This document shows positions 47,422 through 56,998 of a stretch of 64,000 bases of DNA, one piece after another (position 1 is the stretch's first letter; the number at the start of each line of letters is the position of its first letter). The notes below the pieces were generated by a model. It was not told where the DNA came from. It made no database searches and saw nothing but the letters and a program-made list of their open reading frames with translations. Source of the stretch: Nocardia colli (GTDB lineage Bacteria; Actinomycetota; Actinomycetes; Mycobacteriales; Mycobacteriaceae). The DNA lies in NCBI RefSeq assembly GCF_008704205.1, contig NZ_VXLC01000004.1:248001-312000 (forward strand), read 5' to 3'. Both the position numbers and the translations under genes were made by a program.

Positions 47422-48317
47422 ATCGCCGCGGGCCGAGATGTGCCGTCGCCCTGCACAACTCGCACGATCAGCTCGGCGAGTTCGGCCACCAGCGGATGCG
47501 GCGCGTGGGCCGGCCAGGCGAGAGACAGCCGCCAGTTCAACGTGCCTTCCGGGAGCGGCCGCCAGACGACCCGCGGTTCCTTCTGGGCCACCATGCCCTG
47601 ATCGAAGGCGACGCCGCGGCCGGAAAGCACCATGCCGAGCACGAATTCGGGGTTGCGGGCGTGCTGGACGCGCGTGGGTTTGAAGCCGTGCTCCCAGCAG
47701 GTGCGCAGGGTCGCGTCGTAGAGTCCGGGCGCGGCGGCACGGGGGAAGATCACCAATCCGAGTCCGGCCAGATCGGCGAGGGTGAGCGAAGAGCGCACGG
47801 CCAGTGCGGAATCGCGGGGGAGGACCACGCCGACGGGAGTGTCCACGGCGGGACCCAGTTCCAGGCCGACGACATCGACCGGATGTTGCAGCAGTCCCGC
47901 GTCGAGCTGCCGGTCGGCCAGCAGGCGGATCTGCTCGGCGGTGGTCAGTTCCTGTAGATCCACCCGCACCTCGCGGCTCTCGAACGCGGTGAGGATGGCG
48001 GCGAGCACCCGTCCCGCCAGTTCGGGTGGCACGCCGACGCGCAACGCGTCCATCTCGCCCCGATGCGCCTTGCCGACCAGCGAGGTCGCGCGCTCCCAGC
48101 GGGCGAGCAGATCGCGGGACTCGGCGAGCAGGATCTGGCCCGCCTCGGTCAGCTCGACCCGGCGGCTGTCCCGGTCGAACAGCCGGGCGCCGAGGTCGTT
48201 TTCGAGTTTGCGAATGCGCTGACTCAGCGGCGGCTGGGCGATGCCGAGGCGTTCGGCGGCCCGCCCGAAATGAAGTTCTTCGGCCACGGCAACGAAGTAC
48301 CGCAGCTGTCGCAGCAT
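47373..48317 (-). CDS. LysR-family transcriptional regulator
   Basis: A 314-residue LysR protein. The helix-turn-helix lies at about residues 2-60 (FVAVAEELHFGRAAERLGIA, QPPLSQRIRKLE), followed by the effector domain opening LRVGVPPELAG. The start ATG is preceded by CGTGG with no strong ribosome binding site. It is divergent from the MBL-fold lipoprotein gene with 89 bp between starts, so that gene is its likely target. Confidence 0.92.
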   Translation of the reverse strand: MLRQLRYFVAVAEELHFGRAAERLGIAQPPLSQRIRKLENDLGARLFDRDSRRVELTEAGQILLAESRDLLARWERATSLVGKAHRGEMDALRVGVPPELAGRVLAAILTAFESREVRVDLQELTTAEQIRLLADRQLDAGLLQHPVDVVGLELGPAVDTPVGVVLPRDSALAVRSSLTLADLAGLGLVIFPRAAAPGLYDATLRTCWEHGFKPTRVQHARNPEFVLGMVLSGRGVAFDQGMVAQKEPRVVWRPLPEGTLNWRLSLAWPAHAPHPLVAELAELIVRVVQGDGTSRPAAIQAAPHRPWNVVYGRP

Positions 48318-48406
48318 GTCCACGCTGCGACGATATCGGTTTCGATATCGCCGAGCGGTCGCGCCGGTCTTGGACAGCGGGATCGTTGCTGTGCTGGGGT
48401 GCCTGC

Positions 48407-49378
48407 ATGACAGGTTTCGGACGGCGGAAATTCTTCGGGGTGACCGCGGGCGCGGCGGTGCTCGCGGGTGTAGTGGCATGTGGCGGAACGGAATCCGCGA
48501 AACCGGCGGCCGATGCCCCCGCTCCCGCACCCGGCGGGATGACCCTGCGCTGGTGGGGCAACAACAGCTGGGAAGTCCGGTTGCCCGGCGGCAAGACGGT
48601 GCTGATCGACCCCTGGCTGACCAGGTTCCATACCGGAACCTATACCGCCGCGGGCGCCGACCCGGACACTCCGATCACCGTCGACACCGCCCTGATCGAC
48701 CGCTACGTGGACAGCGGTGAACTGCGCGCCGACCACATCCTGGTCACCCACGGTCACTACGACCACCTCACCGATGTGCCGTACCTGGCGAAGAAGACCG
48801 GCGCGACGGTGCTCGGCACCGAGACCCACCTCAACCTGCTGGCCGCGCTCGGCGCACCGGAAGAGCAACTCTCGATCACCACCGGCGGCGAGCAATTGCG
48901 CTTCGACGGCTACACGGTTCGCGCACTGCGCTCACTGCATTCGGTCTCCGGCGCGCGGGCCGAGGTGGCCTTCGCCGGCACCCGCCCCGGGCTCGGCGCG
49001 GGAAAGTTGCCGGAGCCCAAGGTGATTCGCGATCTGGTCGAGGGCGGCACGCTCGCTTACGAGGTGAGTGGCGGCGGCGTGAGCGTGCTGAACTTCGGCG
49101 GCTCCAACTACATCGAGTCCGAGCTGGCCGGCCTGCACCCGGACGTGCTGCTGTTGCCCGCGGGCGGCGGCAAGATCACCGACTACGTCGCGCGATTGCT
49201 GCGCGTCACCGGCCATCCGCGCTACGTAATCCCCACGCACTGGGACGATTTCGACTACCCGCTCGCCGAACCCGCCCGCGACTGGGGTGGTCTCGAGGCG
49301 CTGCGCAAGGCGGTCGCGCAAGCCAGTCCTGCCAGCAAGTTCGTCACCGTCGACCACCTACAGACCTTCACCCCCTGA
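48407..49378 (+). CDS. Tat-type lipoprotein with metallo-beta-lactamase fold
   Basis: A 323-residue exported hydrolase. The leader has twin arginines (GRRKFFGVTAG) and a lipobox VVAC at about residues 22-25, so it is probably exported folded and lipid-anchored. The MBL motif THGHYDHL provides the zinc ligands; LIDPWLT opens the fold, and later His residues lie in LHSVSG and IPTHWDDFDYP. The closest general type is the UlaG/NAPE-PLD-like group. Substrate unknown. Likely regulated by the divergent LysR. Confidence 0.87.
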   Translation: MTGFGRRKFFGVTAGAAVLAGVVACGGTESAKPAADAPAPAPGGMTLRWWGNNSWEVRLPGGKTVLIDPWLTRFHTGTYTAAGADPDTPITVDTALIDRYVDSGELRADHILVTHGHYDHLTDVPYLAKKTGATVLGTETHLNLLAALGAPEEQLSITTGGEQLRFDGYTVRALRSLHSVSGARAEVAFAGTRPGLGAGKLPEPKVIRDLVEGGTLAYEVSGGGVSVLNFGGSNYIESELAGLHPDVLLLPAGGGKITDYVARLLRVTGHPRYVIPTHWDDFDYPLAEPARDWGGLEALRKAVAQASPASKFVTVDHLQTFTP

Positions 49379-49491
49379 GGTATGGCCGCGATCGATGGTT
49401 ATCGGACAGTGATCCGTCGCTGACGGTGGTTGCGGTTCTCTTGGTACGGGGGACGACATAGCGGTCCCACCCGTACAGAGAGGACATCGCA

Positions 49492-49977
49492 ATGAGTTAC
49501 GCAGGTCCCGTGGGCGTCCGGGCACCCTGGACTCAACCGCAGGTTCGGTACTACGACGGCGGTTTCGAGCAGGTGCTCTCGGAGCAGGAAACCGCGAGTG
49601 CACTGACTGTGATGCGGGCCAAGGTGTTTCCCGCAGGGGCGCCGCCGCTGCACTTCCACACCAGGGAAGACGAGTTCTGGGTCATCCTGTCCGGGCGGGT
49701 CCGGTTCTGGATCGGTGGATACTCCTTGACGGAATGCGCCGTCAGCGAGGCGGGTCCCGGCGCTTTCGTCTACGGCCCGCGCAACATTCCGCACACCTTC
49801 CAGACCATCACCGAGGAGAGCGAGGTCCTGGTCGGTAATACGCCGGGTGCGATCGAAGGCTACTTCCAGGGCGTCGGCGCGGCCGAGGCCAGGGAACACG
49901 ACAAGCAGCTGGACTTGCTCGGCAGCTACGGGGTCACCGTCGTCGGCCCGCCGCCGGTCTGGTCCGAGTGGAATTGA
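49492..49977 (+). CDS. Cupin domain protein
   Basis: A 161-residue single-domain cupin of the quercetin-dioxygenase-like kind. Cupin motif 1 is PPLHFHTREDEFWVILSGRV with His-x-His and Glu metal ligands; motif 2 is PRNIPHTFQTI with the last His. No signal peptide. A strong AGAGAGGA ribosome binding site precedes the ATG. It may be an oxygenase or a binding protein; it sits just before the LuxR regulator. Confidence 0.87.
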   Translation: MSYAGPVGVRAPWTQPQVRYYDGGFEQVLSEQETASALTVMRAKVFPAGAPPLHFHTREDEFWVILSGRVRFWIGGYSLTECAVSEAGPGAFVYGPRNIPHTFQTITEESEVLVGNTPGAIEGYFQGVGAAEAREHDKQLDLLGSYGVTVVGPPPVWSEWN

Positions 49978-50098
49978 ACGGGTCGGCGCGGTTGATCCCG
50001 GACTGACGACCAGTTCGGCGGCCGGCACCGGATTGTGGCAACTTCACCGCATCGTTGCCATTTTGCTGATTCGTTCCAGAAAGCCTAGGTTAGTTGCC

Positions 50099-52804
50099 AT
50101 GCTGTACGGCCGCATGGGTGAAGAACGGCAGATCAGCACACTTTTGGCAGCAGCACGGGAGGGTCGCAGCGCCGCGCTGGCACTGGTCGCCGAACCCGGC
50201 GCGGGCAAGACCGCGTTGCTGGACCGCGCCGCGGAATTGGTGGACCCGGACTGGCAGGTGCTGCGCTGCGCCGGCGTCGAGGCCGAATCCGAATTCCTCT
50301 TCGCCGGTTTGCAGAGCCTGCTGGCCTCGGCCCTGGGCACCCGCGGCGCCTCGATCATCGACGCGCTGCCCGAGCCGCAGCGCGATGCGCTGTGCAGTGC
50401 GATCGGCCTGACCTCGGCCGCCTATCCCGCCGATCCGTACGTCGTGGGCCTGGCCACGCTGTCGCTGCTCGCCGAGCTGTCGGCGCAGGGGCCGGTGCTG
50501 TGCCTGGTCGATGATTTCCAGTGGCTCGACCAAGCCTCGGTCGAAGCGCTCCGCTTCGCGGCGCGGCGGCTCGACGCCGAGGGTGTCGTCGTGTTGTTCG
50601 CGGGCCGCACGGAGTCCGCCGCGGCGGGGGTGCCGCAGTTGCGCCCCGCGCCGCTGGACCCCGCGGCGGCAGGTGCGCTGCTCGCCGATCGCTGGCCCGC
50701 GCTGAGCATCGAGTCGCGCGAGCGGATCCTGGCCGAGGCGTGCGGAAATCCGCTGGCGCTACTCGAATTGCCGACCATGGACCTCGACTCGCTGCCGGTC
50801 GGCCCGCTGCGGTTGCCGGACCGGCTGGAGTCCGGCTATCGGCGGCAGGTCGCCGAGCAATCCGCCGCGGCCCGCACCGCGATGCTGGTCGTGGCGGCCG
50901 AGGAATCCGGTGCGCTGGGCCTGGTGCTGTCAGTACTGGCCGATCTGGGCTTGCCGGCGACGGCCCTCGCCGAGCCGGAACGCTCCGGACTGGTGCTCGT
51001 TGCCGACCGGTCGGTCAGCTTCCGGCACCCGCTGCAACGCGCGGCCGCCTATCACAGTGCGTCGTTCACCGAACGGCTCGCCGTGCACGCCGCGATCGCG
51101 GCCGCACTGGCCGACGATCCCGATCGCCGGGCCTGGCATCTCGCGGCCGCCACCCCCGGCCTGGACGAAACCGTAGCCGCCGCACTGGAATCGGTCGCCG
51201 AACGCGCGCGCGAACGCGCCGGCTACGCGGCCGCTTCGACCGCGGTGGAACGCGCCGCCCGGCTCAGCGCGGACCGATCCGCGCGGATGCGCCGGCTGGT
51301 GCTCGCCGCCGAGTGGGCCGCCGAGGCGGGACGTTCCGATCGCGCGCTGCGACTGGCCCACGAAGCCGAGCAACTGCCGCTGGCCCCGCTGGAACGAGCC
51401 AGGCTCGGCGCCGCGCGCGCCTTGATCGAATTCGAATACGGTTCCCTGCGCAAGGCACGGGACTTGCTGATGGTCGCCGCCCAAGACGCTGCCGCGACGG
51501 AACCGACCCGGGCCGCGACCATGTTGGTCGACGCGAGCAGGGCCTCTTGGACCATGGGCGAACTTTCCGAGGTGCAGTCGTCCCGCGAGAAGCTCGCGGA
51601 GCTGGTCGAGCGCGACGCCCAGTTGGCGCCGATGCTCGCCGCGCTCGATGGTGTGATCGGGCTGTGCTCCGGTGAGCTCGAAGCCACCATCGTCTCGATC
51701 CGCGAGACGGTGACCCACAGCCGGCACATTCCGGCCGAGTTGCCCTCGCTCAAGCTGGCCTTCGCGGCGCAGGCGATGCTCATCGGCGACGTCGTCAACG
51801 GACGCGACATCCTCACCGACCTGGTCGCGGATCTCCGCGATCGGGGCATGCTGGGCTGGTTTTCCGCCGCCAGCGCGTCGCTCGGCACGTCCGAGTTGAT
51901 GCTCGGCCGGCTCCGGGAAGCCGACACGGCCTCGAATCAGGCGTTGCGGATCGCCACCGACATCGGCCAGCCGAGCCGGATGGCGCATGCCGAGGCCAAC
52001 CTCGCGCTCATCGCCGCCATCCGCGGTGACGAGCAGCGGTGCCGCGAACTCGCCGAACGCAACCTGCGCGGCTCGCCGGGTGACTACAACTTCATCGACG
52101 TCACGCACTGCGAGTGGGCGCTCGCGGTGCTCGACCTCGGGTACGGGCGCAACGAGTCGGCGCTGGACCGGTTGGAGGCCCACTACCAGATCCCGAATCG
52201 GGTGCGCGGGCACTGGATTCACCTGTTGCGCGATCTGGTCGAGGCGGCGGCCCGGCTGCGGCGGCCCGATCGCGCGGCGCGGGCGATGGCCGAGATCGAG
52301 CACTGGTCGGCCGCGCTGCGGGTGCCGTTCGCCGAGGCGATCGCGCTGCGCGGCCGGGCGATGCTGCACGGCGACGAGTCTGCCTACGTGACCGCGATGA
52401 AGCTGCAAGCCGGTGCGGGTCTCTGGTACGACCACGCTCGAACGGGCCTGGTGTACGGCGAGTTCCTCCGGCGGGAGCGCCGCCTCGGCGAGGCCCGCAC
52501 CCAGCTGCGCAAAGCCATGGAGACCTTCGATCGCCTCGGCGCCGAACCCTGGGCGCACCGTGCTCGCGCCGAGCTGCGTGCCGCCGGGGAGGGCGCGCTG
52601 CCCGAGACCGCCGCCGCGCTGACCGCGACGCTGACCCCGCAGGAACTCCAGGTGGTTCGGCTGGCCGCGGCCGGCGCCACCAACCGGGAGATCGGTGCGC
52701 GGGTGTTCCTCAGCCCGAAGACGGTCGCGCACCATCTCTATCGGGCCTTCCCGAAACTGGGCATCGCGAGCCGCGTGGAACTGGCGCGGCTCGATCTCGA
52801 CTGA
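50099..52804 (+). CDS. Large LuxR-family (LAL) ATPase regulator
   Basis: A 901-residue regulator of the MalT/LAL type. Residues 31-38 form Walker A (AEPGAGKT), and VLCLVDDFQWLD contains Walker B; the central part is a helical TPR-like region, and the C-terminal LTPQELQVVRLAAAGATNRE followed by IGARVFLSPKTVAHHLYRAF is the LuxR helix-turn-helix. ATP-dependent activators of this kind typically switch on nearby catabolic or biosynthetic genes. The downstream oxidoreductase pair is a likely target. The start is the ATG before LYGRMGEE. Confidence 0.9.
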   Translation: MLYGRMGEERQISTLLAAAREGRSAALALVAEPGAGKTALLDRAAELVDPDWQVLRCAGVEAESEFLFAGLQSLLASALGTRGASIIDALPEPQRDALCSAIGLTSAAYPADPYVVGLATLSLLAELSAQGPVLCLVDDFQWLDQASVEALRFAARRLDAEGVVVLFAGRTESAAAGVPQLRPAPLDPAAAGALLADRWPALSIESRERILAEACGNPLALLELPTMDLDSLPVGPLRLPDRLESGYRRQVAEQSAAARTAMLVVAAEESGALGLVLSVLADLGLPATALAEPERSGLVLVADRSVSFRHPLQRAAAYHSASFTERLAVHAAIAAALADDPDRRAWHLAAATPGLDETVAAALESVAERARERAGYAAASTAVERAARLSADRSARMRRLVLAAEWAAEAGRSDRALRLAHEAEQLPLAPLERARLGAARALIEFEYGSLRKARDLLMVAAQDAAATEPTRAATMLVDASRASWTMGELSEVQSSREKLAELVERDAQLAPMLAALDGVIGLCSGELEATIVSIRETVTHSRHIPAELPSLKLAFAAQAMLIGDVVNGRDILTDLVADLRDRGMLGWFSAASASLGTSELMLGRLREADTASNQALRIATDIGQPSRMAHAEANLALIAAIRGDEQRCRELAERNLRGSPGDYNFIDVTHCEWALAVLDLGYGRNESALDRLEAHYQIPNRVRGHWIHLLRDLVEAAARLRRPDRAARAMAEIEHWSAALRVPFAEAIALRGRAMLHGDESAYVTAMKLQAGAGLWYDHARTGLVYGEFLRRERRLGEARTQLRKAMETFDRLGAEPWAHRARAELRAAGEGALPETAAALTATLTPQELQVVRLAAAGATNREIGARVFLSPKTVAHHLYRAFPKLGIASRVELARLDLD

Positions 52805-52994
52805 GCCGAACCCGGTTCGATCCCAGGCCATCGCTGTGTGCATCGGCGATTGTGCAGCAGACCACAAGCGGACTTAGGTCAAGTTACCGATAGTGCCTGC
52901 GCGCCATGCTTCGTATTGTCGAGTCCGGACCGGGCGGTCGGTGTATCCACGTCGAAGTCGTCCGCTCAGGGAACACACGAAGATGAGGATGGGA

Positions 52995-54305
52995 ATGTCA
53001 ATCGAGACCTTGCGGACCACGGTCCGTGGCGGTGTGCTGCTGCCGGGTGATGCCGAGTTCGATCGGGCGGCGCAGCCGTGGAATACCGCTGTGGCGCAGT
53101 CCGTGGCGGGTGTGGTGGAGGTGGCCGACGCGCAGGACGTGGCGGCGGTGCTGGAGTATGCGCGACAGTCGGGTCGCGTGGTGGTGACGCAGCCGACCGG
53201 TCACGGTGCGACCGGTGGTATCGATGGCGCGATTCTGGTGCGTACCAAGCACTTCAACACCATCGACATCGATCCCGGACAGCGCGTGGCGCGAGTGGGT
53301 AGCGGTGTGCAGTGGGGGCAGGTGCAGGCTGCGGCGGCCGGGTGCGGGTTGACCGGGCTGGCCGGGAGCAATCCGGTGGTGGGGGTGACCGGATACACGC
53401 TGGGCGGCGGTTTCGGCTGGTTCGCGCGCAAGTACGGGTGGGCTGCGAATGCGGTGCGTGCGGTCGAACTCGTCGATGCGGCCGGGCGTCCGCAGCGGGT
53501 TACCGCTGACTCCGATCCGGATCTGTTCTGGGCGGTGCGGGGCGGCGGTGGTGATTTCGGGATCGTCACCGGGCTGGAGTTCGAGTTGTTCGCGCTGCCC
53601 CGGCTCTACGGCGGGCGGGTGACGTGGCCGGCCGAGCGCACGCGCGAGGTGTTCGAGGCGTTCACCGAACTCACTACCGACGCGCCGGCGGAGTTGTCGG
53701 TGTGGTTGCAGCGCTACCAGATTCCCGGTATCGCGCCGAGTGTCTCGATCGACTTCGCTTACCTCGGAGAATCCGCCGAGGGACAGGACCTGACTCGTCG
53801 GCTCGACACGATCGATGGCGTCATCGCCGACACCCGCGGTGTGCTGACCCCGGCCGAGATCGGCAAGATCACCGCCGAACCCACCGACCCCAGCCCGTCG
53901 CTCTCCCGGGGTGAATTGCTCACCGAACTCGACGACGCGGTGGTCAAGACCCTCATCGACGCGCCGGTCGCGCCGCTGCTCAACGTGCAGATCCGCGGTT
54001 TGGGTGAGGCGCTCGCGGAGAACTCGCCCGGTGACGGTGCGCGCGGCGCGGTGACCGAACCGTATGCGCTGTATCTGCTCGGCCTCGGGCTGCCGCATCT
54101 GCTCGGCGACATCCGGGCCCGGTTCGCCGAGATCACCGACGCGCTCGGTACTCGGATCACCGGTGTCAAGCCCTACACCTTCCTCGCTTCCGGCGAGTCC
54201 GCCGCGACGGCCTTCGACCCGGACACGCTTGCGCGACTGCGGGAGATCAAGCGGAACCGGGACCCGCACAACATCATCCGCGCGAACTTCCCGGTTCTCG
54301 ACTGA
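52995..54305 (+). CDS. FAD-binding oxidoreductase (BBE/PCMH type)
   Basis: A 436-residue flavoenzyme of the berberine-bridge/VAO group. The FAD-binding PCMH domain includes VVTQPTGHGATGG (H70 as the probable FAD-linking histidine), VGVTGYTLGGGFGWFARKYG and FWAVRGGGGDFGIVTG; the C-terminal BBE tail ends NRDPHNIIRANFPVL. The start at 52995 has GAGG 6 bases upstream; the ATG at 52983 is an alternative. The next gene begins 40 bp downstream and likely shares the transcript. Confidence 0.9.
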   Translation: MSIETLRTTVRGGVLLPGDAEFDRAAQPWNTAVAQSVAGVVEVADAQDVAAVLEYARQSGRVVVTQPTGHGATGGIDGAILVRTKHFNTIDIDPGQRVARVGSGVQWGQVQAAAAGCGLTGLAGSNPVVGVTGYTLGGGFGWFARKYGWAANAVRAVELVDAAGRPQRVTADSDPDLFWAVRGGGGDFGIVTGLEFELFALPRLYGGRVTWPAERTREVFEAFTELTTDAPAELSVWLQRYQIPGIAPSVSIDFAYLGESAEGQDLTRRLDTIDGVIADTRGVLTPAEIGKITAEPTDPSPSLSRGELLTELDDAVVKTLIDAPVAPLLNVQIRGLGEALAENSPGDGARGAVTEPYALYLLGLGLPHLLGDIRARFAEITDALGTRITGVKPYTFLASGESAATAFDPDTLARLREIKRNRDPHNIIRANFPVLD

Positions 54306-54344
54306 CGCCGTGCTGATCCATTACCGCACAACCGATCTGGAGCA

Positions 54345-55310
54345 ATGTTGACCAGCAGAACCATGCGGGCCGCCCGCATGTCGCGACCCGGCCGGGCCGC
54401 CGAACTCACCGTCGAGACCGCGCCGTATCCGCGCCCCGCGGTCGGAGATGTGGTCGTCGAAGTGCACGCGGCGGCCTTCACACCCGGCGAATTGAATTGG
54501 GAGCCAACCTATGTGGATCGCGCCGGACGTGCACGGCTGCCGGCCGTTCCGGCGCGGGATGTCTCCGGCGTGGTCGTCGAACTCGGATTCGGCACCAATC
54601 CCAGCGACCTGCGCGTCGGTGATCGGGTCTTCGGCATGATCGACCGCTATCGCGACGGCGCGGCGGCGGAGTACGTCGCGGTGGAGGCGCGCGATCTGGC
54701 GCTGGTGCCCGAAGGAGTGGACCACGTGCAGGCCGTCGCCCTGCCGATGTCCGGCCTGACCGCGTGGCAGGCGTTGATGAGCCACGGCGGCCTCACCGCG
54801 GGGCAGCGGGTGCTGATCCACGGCGCCGGCGGTGCGGTGGGCGCGCTGGCCGTGCAGCTCGCCCGCAATGCCGGCGCCGACGTGATCGGCACCGGCCGCG
54901 CCGTCGACCGCCAGACCGTGCTGGACTGCGGCGCAACGATTTTCGTCGATCTGGCCGAGCAGCCCATCGAAACCTTCAGCGGCTCCATCGATCTGGTCTT
55001 CGACATGATCGGCGGCGACGTGCTGTCCCGTTCCGCCGCCCTCGTCGCCCCCGGCGGAACCCTGGTCTCCATCGCGGCCCCGCCGCCGGTCAAACCCCGC
55101 AGCGGCAAGGCCGTCTACTTCATCGTGGAGCCAAACCGCGATCAGCTCACCGGACTCGTCCGCAGCCTCGCGGCCGGTGATCTGCGCCTTCCCGAGCCCA
55201 CCATCTACCCGCTCGCGGAGGCGTCGAAGGCCTTCGCGGACAAGGAAAACGGGACGCCGGGCAAGTTCGTCCTGCGGAACGAGGCGGCAGGTCGTCGCGC
55301 GTCGCGCTGA
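54345..55310 (+). CDS. Zinc-independent MDR quinone-oxidoreductase-like enzyme
   Basis: A 321-residue medium-chain dehydrogenase/reductase of the quinone oxidoreductase type: EVHAAAFTPGELNW and ARDVSGVVVE in the catalytic domain, LIHGAGGAVGALAVQLARN as the NADP(H)-binding GxGGxxG-like motif, and LVFDMIGGDVL later. No zinc-ligand cysteines are seen. It follows the FAD oxidoreductase gene, suggesting a shared redox pathway possibly controlled by the LuxR regulator. Substrate unknown. Confidence 0.88.
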   Translation: MLTSRTMRAARMSRPGRAAELTVETAPYPRPAVGDVVVEVHAAAFTPGELNWEPTYVDRAGRARLPAVPARDVSGVVVELGFGTNPSDLRVGDRVFGMIDRYRDGAAAEYVAVEARDLALVPEGVDHVQAVALPMSGLTAWQALMSHGGLTAGQRVLIHGAGGAVGALAVQLARNAGADVIGTGRAVDRQTVLDCGATIFVDLAEQPIETFSGSIDLVFDMIGGDVLSRSAALVAPGGTLVSIAAPPPVKPRSGKAVYFIVEPNRDQLTGLVRSLAAGDLRLPEPTIYPLAEASKAFADKENGTPGKFVLRNEAAGRRASR

Positions 55311-55311
55311 C

Positions 55312-55773
55312 CTACTCCGCCTGTTCGGGCGGGAACCCTCCGGTGGCGATCGGCCCCCAGCGTTCGATCTGGATACGGATCAGCGACTTGTTCTGGCGGG
55401 CCATCGCCGTCCGGTATTCGTCCCAGTCGGGGTGCTCACCCGAGATGCCGCGGAAGTAGTCGACCAGTCCGTCGAGCGCCTCCGGCATGTCCAGGACTTC
55501 GGCCCGGCCGTCGACCTGCACGTACGGACCGTTCCAGTCGTCGGAGAGCACACAGATCGACACCTGCGGGTCGCGGCGGGCGTTGCGCGTCTTGGCCCGG
55601 CTCGGATAGGTCGAGACGACAATGCGCCCCTCCGCGTCGAGCCCGCAGGTCACCGGCGAGAGCTGCGGCGCCCCATCCGCCCGGCTGGTGACCAAAACCC
55701 CGCGATGCCGCTCCCGCAAGAACTCCAGCAGCGCAGCCTGTTCAACCTTGTCGGCAGTAGCAATTCGTGGCAT
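55312..55773 (-). CDS. PPOX-class F420-dependent oxidoreductase
   Basis: A 153-residue split-barrel protein of the pyridoxamine-phosphate-oxidase-like superfamily. GVLVTSRADGAPQLSPV, YPSRAKTRNARRDPQVSICV and ISGEHPDWDEYRTAMA match the F420-dependent PPOX class (Rv1155-like). It would reduce small compounds with F420H2 or act on biliverdin-like substrates. Stop codons of this and the upstream convergent MDR gene lie one base apart. Confidence 0.87.
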   Translation of the reverse strand: MPRIATADKVEQAALLEFLRERHRGVLVTSRADGAPQLSPVTCGLDAEGRIVVSTYPSRAKTRNARRDPQVSICVLSDDWNGPYVQVDGRAEVLDMPEALDGLVDYFRGISGEHPDWDEYRTAMARQNKSLIRIQIERWGPIATGGFPPEQAE

Positions 55774-55863
55774 CCCCCCATCCTGTCACCGCGTGCGCCG
55801 GCGTCGCGGACTGCGCGTCGATTCATCGCTTCGGCAAGGCTTCGCGCCGGAAACGGTCCAGTT

Positions 55864-55960
55864 ATGAATCGGTCCGGGAACGTTGACCGCGCCCTACTGC
55901 GGCAGGATGCGGATAATCCGAGCTGTCATTGGTGTCACATGATGTTCAGGATTGCGAGCT
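55864..55960 (+). pseudogene. Decayed copy of the 5' end of the DUF255 gene
   Basis: The first 57 bases align closely with the start of the intact DUF255 gene at 57296 (both ATGAATCGG-N3-GGGAACG, and CTGCGGCAG-N-A/CGCGGA-AATCCG-like). The reading then jumps to the CHWCH motif: MNRSGNVDRALLRQDADNPS CHWCHMM against residues 1-19 and 49-54 of the intact protein, so about 28 codons are missing. Similarity fades after about 55960. It is a gene remnant, not a functional gene. Confidence 0.75.
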
Positions 55961-56096
55961 GTGTTTGTGCTGGCAGATGGTATATTTGTCGGCGAAAAAG
56001 ATTCTCGCGGACCGTGATAACCCGATCATATCGGGAAACTTTGCAACATCGTCATGTGTGTCAGACATCCGGCTTTTCGAGGCAGGAGGTGCCGCA

Positions 56097-56477
56097 ATGA
56101 ATGTTGTGCAGATCAAGGCTTCGACGCTGGCCATAGGTTTGGTGGCGGTCTCGCTGACGACTTTGGGAGTGGTGCACGCGCAGGAGTTCGCGCCCGGTGT
56201 GAACTGCGAAGGCCTCAGCTGCACCAACGACTCCGACGAACCGTACGTGGTGTCGGGCGTGGTCAACTGCTTGACCAACCCGGCCAATATACCGGCAATG
56301 CCCGGCCAGCCACCGGCCGCTCCTACTCCCTATACGAACCCGATGAGTGTTGTGGTCAATCCGCATTCGACGATGGCGTTGACCCCGCTCTGCCGCGGCG
56401 GCGACAGCATGACCGGAGCCGCCATCACCGGCGTCGCGCCGGGATCGGTGCTTCCACCCTCCGGATCGGCAGGCTGA
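56097..56477 (+). CDS. Small secreted hypothetical protein
   Basis: A 126-residue protein with a signal peptide (cleavage after VVHAQE, about residue 28). The mature part has four cysteines (NCEGLSCTND, VVNCLTN, PLCRGGD), probably two disulfides, and many Pro and Asn residues. A GGCAGGAGG ribosome binding site precedes the ATG. No family recognised. It belongs to an orphan segment of lower GC content between the remnant and the intact DUF255 gene. Confidence 0.6.
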   Translation: MNVVQIKASTLAIGLVAVSLTTLGVVHAQEFAPGVNCEGLSCTNDSDEPYVVSGVVNCLTNPANIPAMPGQPPAAPTPYTNPMSVVVNPHSTMALTPLCRGGDSMTGAAITGVAPGSVLPPSGSAG

Positions 56478-56482
56478 CGACG

Positions 56483-56998
56483 TCAGAGCTCGAACCAGGC
56501 TGTCTTGGTCCACGGCTGGGTTTCGCCGGGGACGAGTTGGAGATGGAAGTCCGGGCCGTCGTGCATCCTGCGTAGTTCAGGTTCGGTGAGCTGACTGATG
56601 GTGCATATGTAGTCGCCGTTGGGCAGGTCGATGCCGGAGCCGTACCAGTCCTTTTGCCGGTCTATGCGTTCGCCCTCGAATTGGGCGGCCATCGTCAGGA
56701 TCTCGTAGTTGACGACGAGTAGCTCACCACCGGTGACGGTGATGGGGCCGATGGCTTGCCTGGCGATCGGGAACTGCGGGCCGGCTGGTGCGGTGGATAT
56801 GTCTATCCGCCAGCTGCCCTCACTGCCGGTTCCCCAGAGCAGCATTGTTTGCCGCCCCATTTCTGACCTGAAATGCTCGAACAGGGACTCCAGCGTCCAG
56901 TTCTCGCTCACGAACGTCGGGTAAGCGTGGAGGTCCACGATGCCGAGAAAGCCCGAGTCGTCCGGCATGTTCTCGATCCGGATCGGAAGCTGAGCCAT
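56483..56998 (-). CDS. Hypothetical protein
   Basis: A 171-residue cytoplasmic protein with no signal or membrane segment, rich in Glu, Gln and Ile, with segments such as VVNYEILTMAAQFEGERID and LRRMHDGPDFHLQLVPGE. I recognise no family. The stop lies 5 bp from the end of the convergent secreted-protein gene. The start is the ATG before AQLPIRIENM with GAAAGGAA upstream. A role as part of a two-gene unit with the overlapping small gene is possible. Confidence 0.5.
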   Translation of the reverse strand: MAQLPIRIENMPDDSGFLGIVDLHAYPTFVSENWTLESLFEHFRSEMGRQTMLLWGTGSEGSWRIDISTAPAGPQFPIARQAIGPITVTGGELLVVNYEILTMAAQFEGERIDRQKDWYGSGIDLPNGDYICTISQLTEPELRRMHDGPDFHLQLVPGETQPWTKTAWFEL